The notes: generated from the sequence alone by a model not told the origin. Positions 1 to 6,533 are shown, counted from the first letter of the stretch. The stretch: 9,212 nt of DNA from Candidatus Magasanikbacteria bacterium CG1_02_32_51 (GCA_001871435.1 MNVC01000016.1:1-9212); one strand, 5' to 3'. A program made the numbers and translations.

Positions 1-1
1 T

Positions 2-829
2 TCAGAAATTTTAGGTGTGGGACATTCCAAATTTTTAGGTAGCCCTTCCAATCGTATCAAAAATTTGAAACACGCTGTTTACGATAAATTAGATGGTTTA
101 CTTATTAAACCTGATGAAGATTTTTCTTTAGTTAACGCTTTGAAACCTTTTACTATTGCAGATGGATATTTACCAGAGTTAGTTATAAAAGGTGATGAAA
201 TAAAACCCGAAGTAGCTGGTGGTCTTTGTCAGGTAGGTACAACGATGTTTCGTGCTGCTATGAATTCTGGTTTGAAGATTACGCAAAGACGTAATCATTC
301 TTTGGTTGTTGATTATTACAATGATTTGTCTAATGGTAATCCTGGAACAGACGCTACAATTTATGATCCTAATCCTGATTTTCGTTTTTTGAATGATACT
401 GGAAATTATATTTTGATAACTGTAGAATTGAATACCAAAACCTCAGATTTGTATATTTATTTTTGGGGTACTAGTGATGGACGTAAAGCTTCATACTCAG
501 CCCCAACAGTTTCTAGATGGATACCTGCTGGTGCTGAAAAAGTTATAGAGACTACTAGTTTAGCTCCTGGAGTGCGAGAATGCCAATTGCGTCATAATGG
601 TGCCGAAGCTTCTTTTACTTATACACGTACTTTGGCTGATGGTAAAAAAGAAGATGTAGTTTTTAATAGTTATTACAGACCATTACCAAAAATTTGTTTA
701 GTTGGTATCAAATCGGCTGAACCTGTACAAAATGGTTTAATACCAGGTGATAGTTTTAGTGGTCCTGTTGGTACTAGTACTGCAGACAGTGATATACCTT
801 TCAATACTAGTGATCCTACACTGAATTAG
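2..829 (+). CDS. VanW-family protein, 5'-truncated by the window edge
   Basis: The frame is open from the first complete codon at 2 and ends at TAG 827-829, so the start lies upstream; the GTG at 17 falls inside conserved sequence and is not the start. The visible 275 residues begin with SEILGVGHSKFLGSPSNR, continue with NRIKNLKHA and DGLLIKPDEDFS, and contain the VanW hallmark GGLCQVGTTMFRAA at about 218-260, then RRNHS, DATIYDPNPDFRF and ND. This is the VanW domain (named from the vanB glycopeptide-resistance cluster, biochemical function unknown). In related proteins an N-terminal membrane anchor and YoaR-type putative peptidoglycan-binding region precede it; that part would lie off the window. 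The last ~35 residues are a low-complexity Gly/Ser/Pro/Asp-rich tail. A likely role is extracytoplasmic, at the cell envelope, but this is family inference. No resistance genes are nearby, so a role in vancomycin resistance is unsupported. A terminator follows 23 nt after the stop. Confidence 0.88.
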   Translation, partial: SEILGVGHSKFLGSPSNRIKNLKHAVYDKLDGLLIKPDEDFSLVNALKPFTIADGYLPELVIKGDEIKPEVAGGLCQVGTTMFRAAMNSGLKITQRRNHSLVVDYYNDLSNGNPGTDATIYDPNPDFRFLNDTGNYILITVELNTKTSDLYIYFWGTSDGRKASYSAPTVSRWIPAGAEKVIETTSLAPGVRECQLRHNGAEASFTYTRTLADGKKEDVVFNSYYRPLPKICLVGIKSAEPVQNGLIPGDSFSGPVGTSTADSDIPFNTSDPTLN

Positions 830-852
830 TTTTTTACTGGTATGTTTATTAT

Positions 853-878
853 AAAAATGGCTTATTTAAGCCATTTTT
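853..878 (+). terminator. Intrinsic terminator after the VanW gene
   Basis: A perfect 11-bp stem (853-863 with 868-878, AAAAATGGCTT/AAGCCATTTTT) has a 4-nt loop, and its 3' arm ends in five T. It lies 23 nt after the VanW stop and separates that gene from the promoter at 901. Confidence 0.8.
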
Positions 879-900
879 GTATTTATTAACATTATTACTA

Positions 901-929
901 TTGACAAGTATGTCTATTTGTGGTATTAT
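901..929 (+). promoter_or_regulatory. Sigma-70-type promoter of the predicted noncoding RNA
   Basis: A perfect -35 TTGACA (901-906), a 17-nt spacer and -10 TATTAT (924-929) predict transcription from about 936. No plus-strand gene follows before a terminator at 1301-1336, so the product should be a stand-alone RNA. Confidence 0.8.
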
Positions 930-935
930 GACAAG

Positions 936-1336
936 TCGTATTTATTGAGGCACAATATAGATAGAGAGATAAAAAGTAATGTAAATTATAGATTTTGAAA
1001 CTAATTTGTGCCAGTAATTACGATTCTAGGATCTAGAGTAAGTATATATTTGAGAATATTAAGTATATATTACCCTGTATCCACGACCCACGCAGAACTT
1101 GTTTTACAGTTTGCGGGGCAGGACAAGGATATAGAGATGTGAGTTTTTGAAAAATATTTTTCTTTCAAAAATGTACGTCCCTGTATCCACGACAAGCATG
1201 GGGATGTGTTCTAGGCTTTAGCAGGCTACGGCTCGTTGTTGACCTAAAACACATCTTCTTGGATCAGGTAAGGACACACAAATTCCTTAATCTATTAAAT
1301 ACTCCTTTGTACTTAACTGTATAGGGGAGTTTTTTT
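936..1336 (+). ncRNA. Putative structured noncoding RNA of about 400 nt, family unidentified
   Basis: This stretch runs from a consensus promoter to a strong intrinsic terminator and has no credible reading frame. By hand I find the following helices. GGCACAA 949-955 pairs with TTGTGCC 1006-1012. TCTAG/CTAGA forms a small hairpin near 1026-1038. CTGTATCC 1075-1082 pairs with GGATATAG 1127-1134 around a GC-rich hairpin at 1087-1118. A 9-bp hairpin lies at 1144-1171. CCTGTATCC 1180-1188 pairs with GGATCAGG 1261-1268 (one bulge) around a 12-bp hairpin with one mismatch, 1203-1215 with 1243-1255. TAAGG/CCTTA lies near 1269-1288. The 15-mer CCCTGTATCCACGAC occurs at 1073-1087 and 1179-1193, each as the 5' side of one module. 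I see no tRNA-like ends or tag frame (tmRNA), no conserved P4 sequences (RNase P) and no SRP S-domain motif. The function is unknown. A riboswitch is unlikely because no gene follows in the same orientation. Confidence 0.62.
1301..1336 (+). terminator. Intrinsic terminator of the noncoding RNA
   Basis: A 12-bp stem with three G-U or U-G pairs (1301-1312 with 1319-1330, ACTCCTTTGTAC/GTATAGGGGAGT) has a 6-nt loop and is followed by a run of seven T (1330-1336). This is the 3' end expected for the transcript starting near 936. Confidence 0.85.
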
Positions 1337-1341
1337 GTATT

Positions 1342-1375
1342 AAAAAAGTAGGGACAGGTCGCGATCTGTCCCTAC
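1342..1375 (-). terminator. Palindromic-repeat terminator of clpP
   Basis: Positions 1348-1375 form a near-perfect 28-nt palindrome (arms GTAGGGACAG/CTGTCCCTAC, centre TCGCGA flanked by a G-T pair). Read on the minus strand, it lies 26 nt after the clpP stop and is followed by six T (complement of 1342-1347), so it should terminate clpP transcription. On the plus strand it lacks a good T run. It resembles palindromic repeats that I recall as dispersed in many bacterial genomes; copy number here cannot be tested. Confidence 0.72.
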
Positions 1376-1401
1376 AAATGTTTTTGTAATAAGTAAATTT
1401 T

Positions 1402-2010
1402 TTATTCAATCACTTTATCAGCCAAACCATATTTTACAGCTTCCTCGGCGTTCATGAAATTGTCGCGGTCGGAATCGTTTTCAATAGTAGCCAATTTTTG
1501 GCCAGTATGTTTTTGTAAGATGTTGTTTAAATTATCTTTCATTTTGAGAATTCTTTCGGCATGAATCTTAATATCACTAGCTTGACCTTGAGTACCACCC
1601 ATGACTTGGTGAATCATGACTTCACTATTTGGTAAACAAAATCTTTTGCCTTTGGTACCAGCAGCCAGAAGCACAGAAGCCATACTGGCAGCTATGCCAA
1701 TACATATTGTAGAGACATCTGGTTTGATATATTGCATAGTGTCATAAATAGCTAAGCCAGAAGTTACAGAGCCACCTGGAGAATTGATATAAAGTTTGAT
1801 ATCTTTTTCTGGATCTTGGTTGGCCAAAAATAATAGTTGGGCTATGACAATATTAGCTACCTGATCATTGATTTCTGTGCCTAAAAAAATTATTCTATCT
1901 TTTAAAAGTCTAGAATAGATATCATAAGCTCTCTCTCCATAAGTAGTTTTCTCGATGATAGTTGGAATGAGGATTTGGGAAGTTGTTTCGTTATTTTGAG
2001 TATTGTTCAT
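1402..2010 (-). CDS. clpP: ATP-dependent Clp protease proteolytic subunit ClpP
   Basis: The 202-residue protein has the normal ClpP length. It is a serine peptidase of the S14 family that forms double-heptamer chambers in the cytosol and degrades substrates unfolded by ClpX, ClpA or ClpC. The catalytic triad is visible: Ser109 in GIAASMASVLL, His134 in MIHQVMGG and Asp179 in ENDSDRDNFM. Other family marks are GERAYDIYSRLLKDRIIFLG (24-43), YINSPGGSV (74-82) and the C-terminal AEEAVKYGLADKVIE. The ATG at 2008-2010 is chosen because residues from about 13 onward align with the ClpP N-terminus and the upstream sequence is repeat DNA. There is no Shine-Dalgarno sequence. It lies 151 nt downstream of the phosphoesterase gene on the same strand. 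I find no clear promoter of its own, so co-transcription is plausible. No clpX is present in the window. Confidence 0.97.
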   Translation of the reverse strand: MNNTQNNETTSQILIPTIIEKTTYGERAYDIYSRLLKDRIIFLGTEINDQVANIVIAQLLFLANQDPEKDIKLYINSPGGSVTSGLAIYDTMQYIKPDVSTICIGIAASMASVLLAAGTKGKRFCLPNSEVMIHQVMGGTQGQASDIKIHAERILKMKDNLNNILQKHTGQKLATIENDSDRDNFMNAEEAVKYGLADKVIE

Positions 2011-2034
2011 ATTTTGCTTTTTTATTTAATAATG

Positions 2035-2097
2035 TAGAGATAAGATAGAGATACGGTAGAGATAATTATTTGTGCCGATTTGTGAGTATTTGTGTTA
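2035..2097. repeat. Two abutting three-unit arrays with 11-bp and 10-bp periods upstream of clpP
   Basis: Plus-strand TAGAGATA recurs at 2035, 2046 and 2057, exactly 11 bp apart. Directly after the third unit, ATTTGTG recurs at 2068, 2078 and 2088, exactly 10 bp apart. Both periods are close to one DNA helical turn. The arrays lie 25-87 bp upstream of the clpP start codon, where a promoter or operator could sit. Whether they bind a regulator or are neutral short-period repeats cannot be decided here. Confidence 0.6.
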
Positions 2098-2122
2098 TTA
2101 AAAATTTTTTTATTTCACAAAT
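2088..2122. repeat. AT-rich inverted repeat between the phosphoesterase gene and clpP
   Basis: ATTTGTG (2088-2094) and CACAAAT (2116-2122) are perfect inverted copies around an A/T-only centre containing AAAAATTTTTTT. It lies 40 nt downstream of the phosphoesterase stop on the minus strand. It could be a weak hairpin, but no T run follows its outer stem, so I do not call it a terminator. Confidence 0.4.
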
Positions 2123-2161
2123 TTTACAAGTATATATAAACGTATTTATCTATCTATAATA

Positions 2162-3145
2162 TTACACTATAAGATTACTTTTTTCAATTGTGGACCAAAC
2201 TTGTTCAAGGGCTGTCTCTATTGGTCCTGTTACTTCAAAGCCAGCAGCTTTCTTGTGTCCGCCACCACCAAAAAGTTGAGCAATTTTTGACAGATCAATA
2301 TTTTCAAGTGTTGTGCGTGTACTGGCTTTGATATTGCCATTAGTTTTTTCTTTGAAAACAAAAATAGCTTTGCCTTCTGTTAGATGGTTCATCATATTAG
2401 ATAGTCCGCCAATTTCTTCTTCAGTCACATTATATTTTTGTAGATCTGCTTGTTTTATATAAGTAAAAACTATGTTTGTTTTTTCATGGATTTTTAATCT
2501 GTTTAAAATAGTTCCCCATAATTGTAGGATTGCTACATTTTTGTCCATGATTATATAATCATGAATTTTTTTGAATCTAGCGCCTTTATTTATTAGATAA
2601 CTGGCCATTGATAGAGCTTCTTTGGAAGTGGCAGAGTTGGAAAAGTTGTCAGTATCAGTGATAAGACCTGTCAAAAGAGAAGTAGCCATATCAGAATTTA
2701 TTTTTATTTTGTTTACCAAAAAATAATTGTAAAGTACTTCTACTGTAGAAGACAAATTTTCTACTACTAAATTGTGTTGTCCAAATTTGATATTGCTGGT
2801 GTGGTGATCAATATTTATTACAATAGGATTTGTTTGTTTTTTTATCAATTCATCAATACCAGCGTATGTTAAGTCGCCAGAATCAAAGACAATAATAGCA
2901 CCATATTTTTTGTTCCAAATGGTTGGTTCTAAAGTAGTTAAATGGATATTTTTCAAATATTCAAATTGTTTGGAAACAATTGTCTTACAAAAAAGAGTGT
3001 ATTTTTTGCCAATTTGCTCTAGCATTTGGGAAAAAACAGAAATAGAGCTAGCCGCATCGCCATCTGGGTTTTGGTGGGCAACTAACAAAAAATTGTCCAA
3101 TTTTTGGATTTCGTTGTGGATTTGTTTGGCTATTCTGTGGGGCAT
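2162..3145 (-). CDS. nrnA: DHH/DHHA1 phosphoesterase, NrnA type (nanoRNase/pAp phosphatase)
   Basis: This 327-residue protein has the DHH-DHHA1 architecture and length of NrnA. The DHH domain carries motif I HQNPDGDA (24-31), motif II FDSGD (87-91), motif III IDHH (112-115) and motif IV TDTDNF (163-168). These Asp and His residues bind the catalytic metal pair, usually Mn2+. The C-terminal DHHA1 domain has STRTT (275-279) and the substrate loop FGGGGHKKAAGF (292-303). Characterised NrnA enzymes degrade 2-5-nt RNAs and dephosphorylate pAp to AMP in the cytosol. Related DHH-DHHA1 enzymes hydrolyse cyclic dinucleotides such as c-di-AMP, and sequence alone does not separate these activities. It is too short for RecJ, and no GdpP-type PAS/GGDEF domains are present. 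ATG 3143-3145 follows a consensus promoter by 24 nt, with no Shine-Dalgarno sequence. It is divergent from smc and upstream of clpP. Confidence 0.88.
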   Translation of the reverse strand: MPHRIAKQIHNEIQKLDNFLLVAHQNPDGDAASSISVFSQMLEQIGKKYTLFCKTIVSKQFEYLKNIHLTTLEPTIWNKKYGAIIVFDSGDLTYAGIDELIKKQTNPIVINIDHHTSNIKFGQHNLVVENLSSTVEVLYNYFLVNKIKINSDMATSLLTGLITDTDNFSNSATSKEALSMASYLINKGARFKKIHDYIIMDKNVAILQLWGTILNRLKIHEKTNIVFTYIKQADLQKYNVTEEEIGGLSNMMNHLTEGKAIFVFKEKTNGNIKASTRTTLENIDLSKIAQLFGGGGHKKAAGFEVTGPIETALEQVWSTIEKSNLIV

Positions 3146-3169
3146 ATTTATTTCTTTTTCAAGCTAGCT

Positions 3170-3198
3170 ATTATATACAATATTTTCATTATTGTCAA
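3170..3198 (-). promoter_or_regulatory. Promoter of the NrnA-type gene
   Basis: On the minus strand, TTGACA (3198-3193), a 17-nt spacer and TATAAT (3175-3170) give two perfect consensus boxes. Transcription should begin near 3163, leaving a leader of about 18 nt before the ATG at 3145. The -35 box overlaps that of the divergent smc promoter. Confidence 0.85.
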
Positions 3199-3220
3199 CT
3201 GTCGGTAAAAGGGGTATAAT
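3192..3220 (+). promoter_or_regulatory. Promoter upstream of smc
   Basis: TTGTCA (3192-3197), a 17-nt spacer and a perfect TATAAT (3215-3220) predict a start near 3227. The smc ATG is about 217 nt further on, so the transcript would carry a long untranslated leader. Confidence 0.75.
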
Positions 3221-3260
3221 AGTTACAATTTATAGGTTAATTATTCCTTATTTTACAGTT

Positions 3261-3372
3261 TACCTATTTTAGGTAGGTTTAGTTAAAAGTTCATAAAGTT
3301 CATAAAGTTTTTTTTAGTTTATTTGTTTTTTTGGGTACTTTATAAACTTTCAACTTTACAAACTTTACAAAC
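3261..3372. repeat. Short-period and inverted repeats in the smc leader
   Basis: Nothing codes between 3146 and 3443; apart from the promoters it holds these repeats. TACCTA/TAGGTA (3261-3275) forms a 6-bp hairpin with a 3-nt loop. AGTTCATAA is repeated at 3288 and 3297 with a partial third copy. AACTTTACA is repeated at 3352 and 3361 with a partial third copy. The block 3286-3308 is an imperfect inverted copy of 3337-3357, so the leader can fold into a long A/U hairpin with its loop at 3309-3336. The rest, 3373-3443, is AT-rich with no further signal that I can see. Confidence 0.6.
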
Positions 3373-3443
3373 TGTTTTGTAACAAAATAAGTGATTATTC
3401 GAGTTATTTTTTTTATATTTTTAATTTGTTGTGTATATAGTTT

Positions 3444-6400
3444 ATGTACGTAAAAAAGCTGGAAATAAATGGTTTTAAATCATTTGCCAATAGTACAATT
3501 CTAGATTTTGCCCATCCTAAAAAAAATGGTCAATATAGCATTACAGCTATAGTTGGGCCAAATGGAAGTGGAAAGAGTAATATAGTTGATGCCATTAGGT
3601 GGGTGTTGGGAGAACAAAGTATGAAGCATCTTCGCGGTAAAAAAAGCGAAGATGTTATTTTTGCTGGTTCAGATGGAAAAGGAAAGATGGGTTTGGCTAG
3701 TGTAACCATGATTTTGGATAATGCCGACAATAGAGTAAATATTGATTATGATGAATTGATAATTTCTCGTAAATTGTATCGTTCAGGGGAAAGTGAATAT
3801 TTGTTGAATGCTAATCCTGTTCGTTTGATTGATTTACAAATTTTATTGGCTCAAGCCCAATTTGGACAAGGATCTTACTCAGTTATTAGTCAAGGTACAA
3901 TTGATAGACTATTATTACAAACACCAGCTGAAAGAAAAGGTTTTTTTGATGAAGCTGTAGGTATCAAAGAATTTCAAATCAAACGTCATCATGCTTTGCT
4001 CAAATTGAATAAAACAGCCGAAAATATTGCTCAATCCGAAGCTATGCTTAATGAAATAGAACCACATCTAAAAACTTTGAAACGTCAAGTGGGAAAGTTG
4101 GAAAAAAGACAAGAGATAGAAATTGGTTTACGTGATTGCCAAGAAAAATATTATTTTACTTTGCATAGTAATTTGTCAGAAAATCTTGATAAGTTACAAA
4201 GTAATTTTGATATTGTCAACAAAACTTATGAAGAAACAAATGCTCGTCTTATTTTTGTCCAGACTGAGCTTGCTAAATTGGCTCAAGAAAAATCTAGGCA
4301 AGAAGTTTTTTCAGAATTGCAAGAAGAATATCAGAAAATTTTGCAAGAAAAAAATAATTTAGAAAGAAGTCATTCTGTAGTTTCTGGTAAATTACAAACA
4401 GAGTTCGGGAAAGTTGGTAAACAAAATATTGGTTGGCTTGAGAACAAAATTGATGAATTTGTCATACAAGAAAAAAATATTGAAAAAGATATAGAAAGTC
4501 AAAATAAAAAAAAATTAGAATTGATAGAAAAAATAAAAAGTTTAGCGAATTCTTTGGAAGAATTACAAAACAAAAGAATAAAATTGCAAAATAGACAATT
4601 GGAAATTGAACATAATCTAAATGAATTAAAACAGGGAAAAGATAGTATTCAATTTGAAGGTCTACGTGCTGTCAATGCTATACTTATGCAAGTACCTGGC
4701 AAATTTGGTGGCAAAGTTCATGGATTGATTGCTCAACTTGCCAAAGTGGATGAAAAATATCGTTTAGCTCTAGAGGTTGCAGCACAGTCTCATCTTGGTT
4801 CTATTGTAGTAGAAAATGATAGTGTAGCTCAGGCTTGTATCCAATTTTTGAAAAATCAACAACTTGGTTTTGCGACTTTTTTACCACTCAACAAAATTAG
4901 AAGTCGTTTTGTTACCAATGATATTAAAGATTTGGATAATACTTCTGGTGTCTATGGTTTGGCAGTCAATCTGGTAAATTATGACCTTGTTTATGAGGAT
5001 GTCTTTTCTTATGTTTTTGGTTCTACTCTTATTGTTGAAGATATTGATACCTCACGCAAAATTGGCATTGGTAGAGTCCGTATGGTGACTTTGGAAGGTG
5101 ATATCATGGAGACTAGTGGCTCTATGAAAGGTGGTTTTCGTCGTGCCAAAAAAGGTGTTTTATCTTTTGCTGGTGGAAATCAAGATTTCAATGAATATGC
5201 TTATGAACAATTGAAACAAGAGTCGATAGAAAATAAAATAATTTTGGATAAACTAGAAATACAAATTGAAAATAACAAAGAAAATGTTTTGGAAATGCGT
5301 ATGCAAGACCAAGTACAGAGTGAGAAAATATCTTTGATACAAAATAGCTTGCATGATGTTTCTAAAGAACTTTCCCAATTCAAACAAGAATTATCTATGC
5401 ATTCGCTCTCCAAAGTAGAATATAGTGATATGATGAAGACTTTTTATAGTCAAAAAGATGAAATGGTCATACAAATATCTAATGTAGAAAAAAGATTAGA
5501 AGTAGTCAATAAAAAAATAGAAAAACTTAATTTAGAAGAAGAACAAAAAAGACAAAGAATTTTTGCTTTGCAAGATAGCATGCAATCTGAACAACTGTCT
5601 CTAAACAAACAAGCTGATGAAAAACATCTATTACAAATGGAAATAGTAAAGTTACAAACTCATAGAGAAGATCTTGAACAAGAAATATTTTCGGAGTTGC
5701 AAGAAGGGATTGGTAATATTACTTCTAGATTAGAAATAAAATTTGGAGAAGATGAATTGGAACATACAAAAATTGAGATTGAAAAATACAAATATCAGTT
5801 GTCCCTAATTGGTGGAATTGATGAAAGTGTAATGGGTGAATATGAAGAAATCAAAATACGTTATGATTCTCTTTCTTTTGAATTAGAGGATTTGACCAAA
5901 GCTTCGGCTGATTTGGAAAAGATGATTGCTGAGCTTGATAAACTAATGAAGAAAAAACACAAAGAAAGTTTCAATAAAATTAAAAAAGAATTTGCCCGTT
6001 ATTTCAAATTATTGTTTGAAGGTGGTAATGCTGAGCTTGTAGAAGTCTATGGTACAGAAAGAGATAAAGAATTGGAAGCTGAAGGAAATATGGAAATGGT
6101 GATAGAAGGGGAAGAAAATTTAGAATTAGAAAACGAACCCGCCTCCGCTAAGGCTACGGCGCGTAATAAAAAAATTCTGATGGGTGTGGAAGTTTATGCT
6201 TGTCCGCCAGGAAAAAAGATCAAAAATATTTCAGCACTCTCTGGTGGCGAGAGAACTATGACTTCTATTGCTTTGCTTTGTGCAATTTTGCATACCAATC
6301 CGTCACCATTTGTGATTCTTGACGAAGTAGAAGCAGCACTGGACGAAGCCAATACTACTCGTTTTACCAAAATTCTTGGTGAGTTGTCCATGCAATCACA

Positions 6401-6515
6401 ATTTATTGTTATTACTCACAACAGAGTGACCATGCATGCTGTGGATGTACTTTATGGTGTGACCATGAATAATGATGGTATTAGTAAATTACTTAGTGTT
6501 AAATTGGATAATTAG
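3444..6515 (+). CDS. smc: Chromosome segregation protein SMC
   Basis: SMC is the ATPase that, as a dimer with ScpA and ScpB, compacts and separates sister chromosomes. The 1023-residue protein has the full layout. The N-terminal head has Walker A GPNGSGKSN (38-46) and Q-loop VISQGTIDRLL (147-157). A first coiled coil covers about 175-400. The hinge covers about 405-565, including GKFGGKVHGLI and SGSMKGGFRR. A second coiled coil covers about 575-865. The C-terminal head has signature LSGGER (932-937) and Walker B VILDEVEAALDEAN (957-970; Asp960, Glu961). Typical bacterial SMC has about 1150-1190 residues, so the arms are short. Between NAELVEVYG and MGVEVYACPPGKK there is an extra acidic stretch of roughly 40 residues (about 870-910) ending in PASAKATAR, encoded by a palindromic repeat. 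ATG 3444 starts the conserved MYVKKLEINGFKSF. There is no Shine-Dalgarno sequence. scpA and scpB are not in the window. Confidence 0.96.
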   Translation: MYVKKLEINGFKSFANSTILDFAHPKKNGQYSITAIVGPNGSGKSNIVDAIRWVLGEQSMKHLRGKKSEDVIFAGSDGKGKMGLASVTMILDNADNRVNIDYDELIISRKLYRSGESEYLLNANPVRLIDLQILLAQAQFGQGSYSVISQGTIDRLLLQTPAERKGFFDEAVGIKEFQIKRHHALLKLNKTAENIAQSEAMLNEIEPHLKTLKRQVGKLEKRQEIEIGLRDCQEKYYFTLHSNLSENLDKLQSNFDIVNKTYEETNARLIFVQTELAKLAQEKSRQEVFSELQEEYQKILQEKNNLERSHSVVSGKLQTEFGKVGKQNIGWLENKIDEFVIQEKNIEKDIESQNKKKLELIEKIKSLANSLEELQNKRIKLQNRQLEIEHNLNELKQGKDSIQFEGLRAVNAILMQVPGKFGGKVHGLIAQLAKVDEKYRLALEVAAQSHLGSIVVENDSVAQACIQFLKNQQLGFATFLPLNKIRSRFVTNDIKDLDNTSGVYGLAVNLVNYDLVYEDVFSYVFGSTLIVEDIDTSRKIGIGRVRMVTLEGDIMETSGSMKGGFRRAKKGVLSFAGGNQDFNEYAYEQLKQESIENKIILDKLEIQIENNKENVLEMRMQDQVQSEKISLIQNSLHDVSKELSQFKQELSMHSLSKVEYSDMMKTFYSQKDEMVIQISNVEKRLEVVNKKIEKLNLEEEQKRQRIFALQDSMQSEQLSLNKQADEKHLLQMEIVKLQTHREDLEQEIFSELQEGIGNITSRLEIKFGEDELEHTKIEIEKYKYQLSLIGGIDESVMGEYEEIKIRYDSLSFELEDLTKASADLEKMIAELDKLMKKKHKESFNKIKKEFARYFKLLFEGGNAELVEVYGTERDKELEAEGNMEMVIEGEENLELENEPASAKATARNKKILMGVEVYACPPGKKIKNISALSGGERTMTSIALLCAILHTNPSPFVILDEVEAALDEANTTRFTKILGELSMQSQFIVITHNRVTMHAVDVLYGVTMNNDGISKLLSVKLDN
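6138..6165 (+). repeat. GC-rich palindromic repeat inside the smc coding sequence
   Basis: A GC-rich island in an AT-rich gene contains GCCT (6141-6144) pairing with AGGC (6151-6154), and CGCC (6140-6143) pairing with GGCG (6158-6161). It is read in frame as PASAKATAR (899-907). Similar core words occur elsewhere in the window: CCTAAGG at 7726-7732 and GGCTACGGCT at 1223-1232. This suggests a dispersed REP-like family inserted in frame. Confidence 0.55.
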
Positions 6516-6533
6516 TTATATAATTAGTTATAC

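Noticed and set aside
17..829. GTG at 17 as the true start of the VanW gene
   Set aside because: The frame is open back to the window edge, and the residues before and after 17 belong to a conserved stretch, so the gene is cut by the window.
936..1336. tmRNA, RNase P RNA, SRP RNA or 6S RNA
   Set aside because: There is no tRNA-like half or CCA end, no tag-coding frame, no RNase P consensus around P4, no SRP S-domain GGAAG motif, and no single long rod as in 6S. A covariance search could still overturn this.
2098..2160. A dedicated clpP promoter
   Set aside because: Several -10-like words occur in the AT-rich gap, but none has a -35 at 16-18 nt. Co-transcription with the upstream gene is as likely.
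2910..3167. Plus-strand frame of 85 codons opposite the NrnA-type gene
   Set aside because: It is antisense to a gene with all DHH motifs and has no domain-like features of its own.
3444..6515. Alternative genetic code (UGA = Gly)
   Set aside because: Long conserved frames contain no in-frame TGA and end at TAA or TAG, and glycine motifs use GGN codons.
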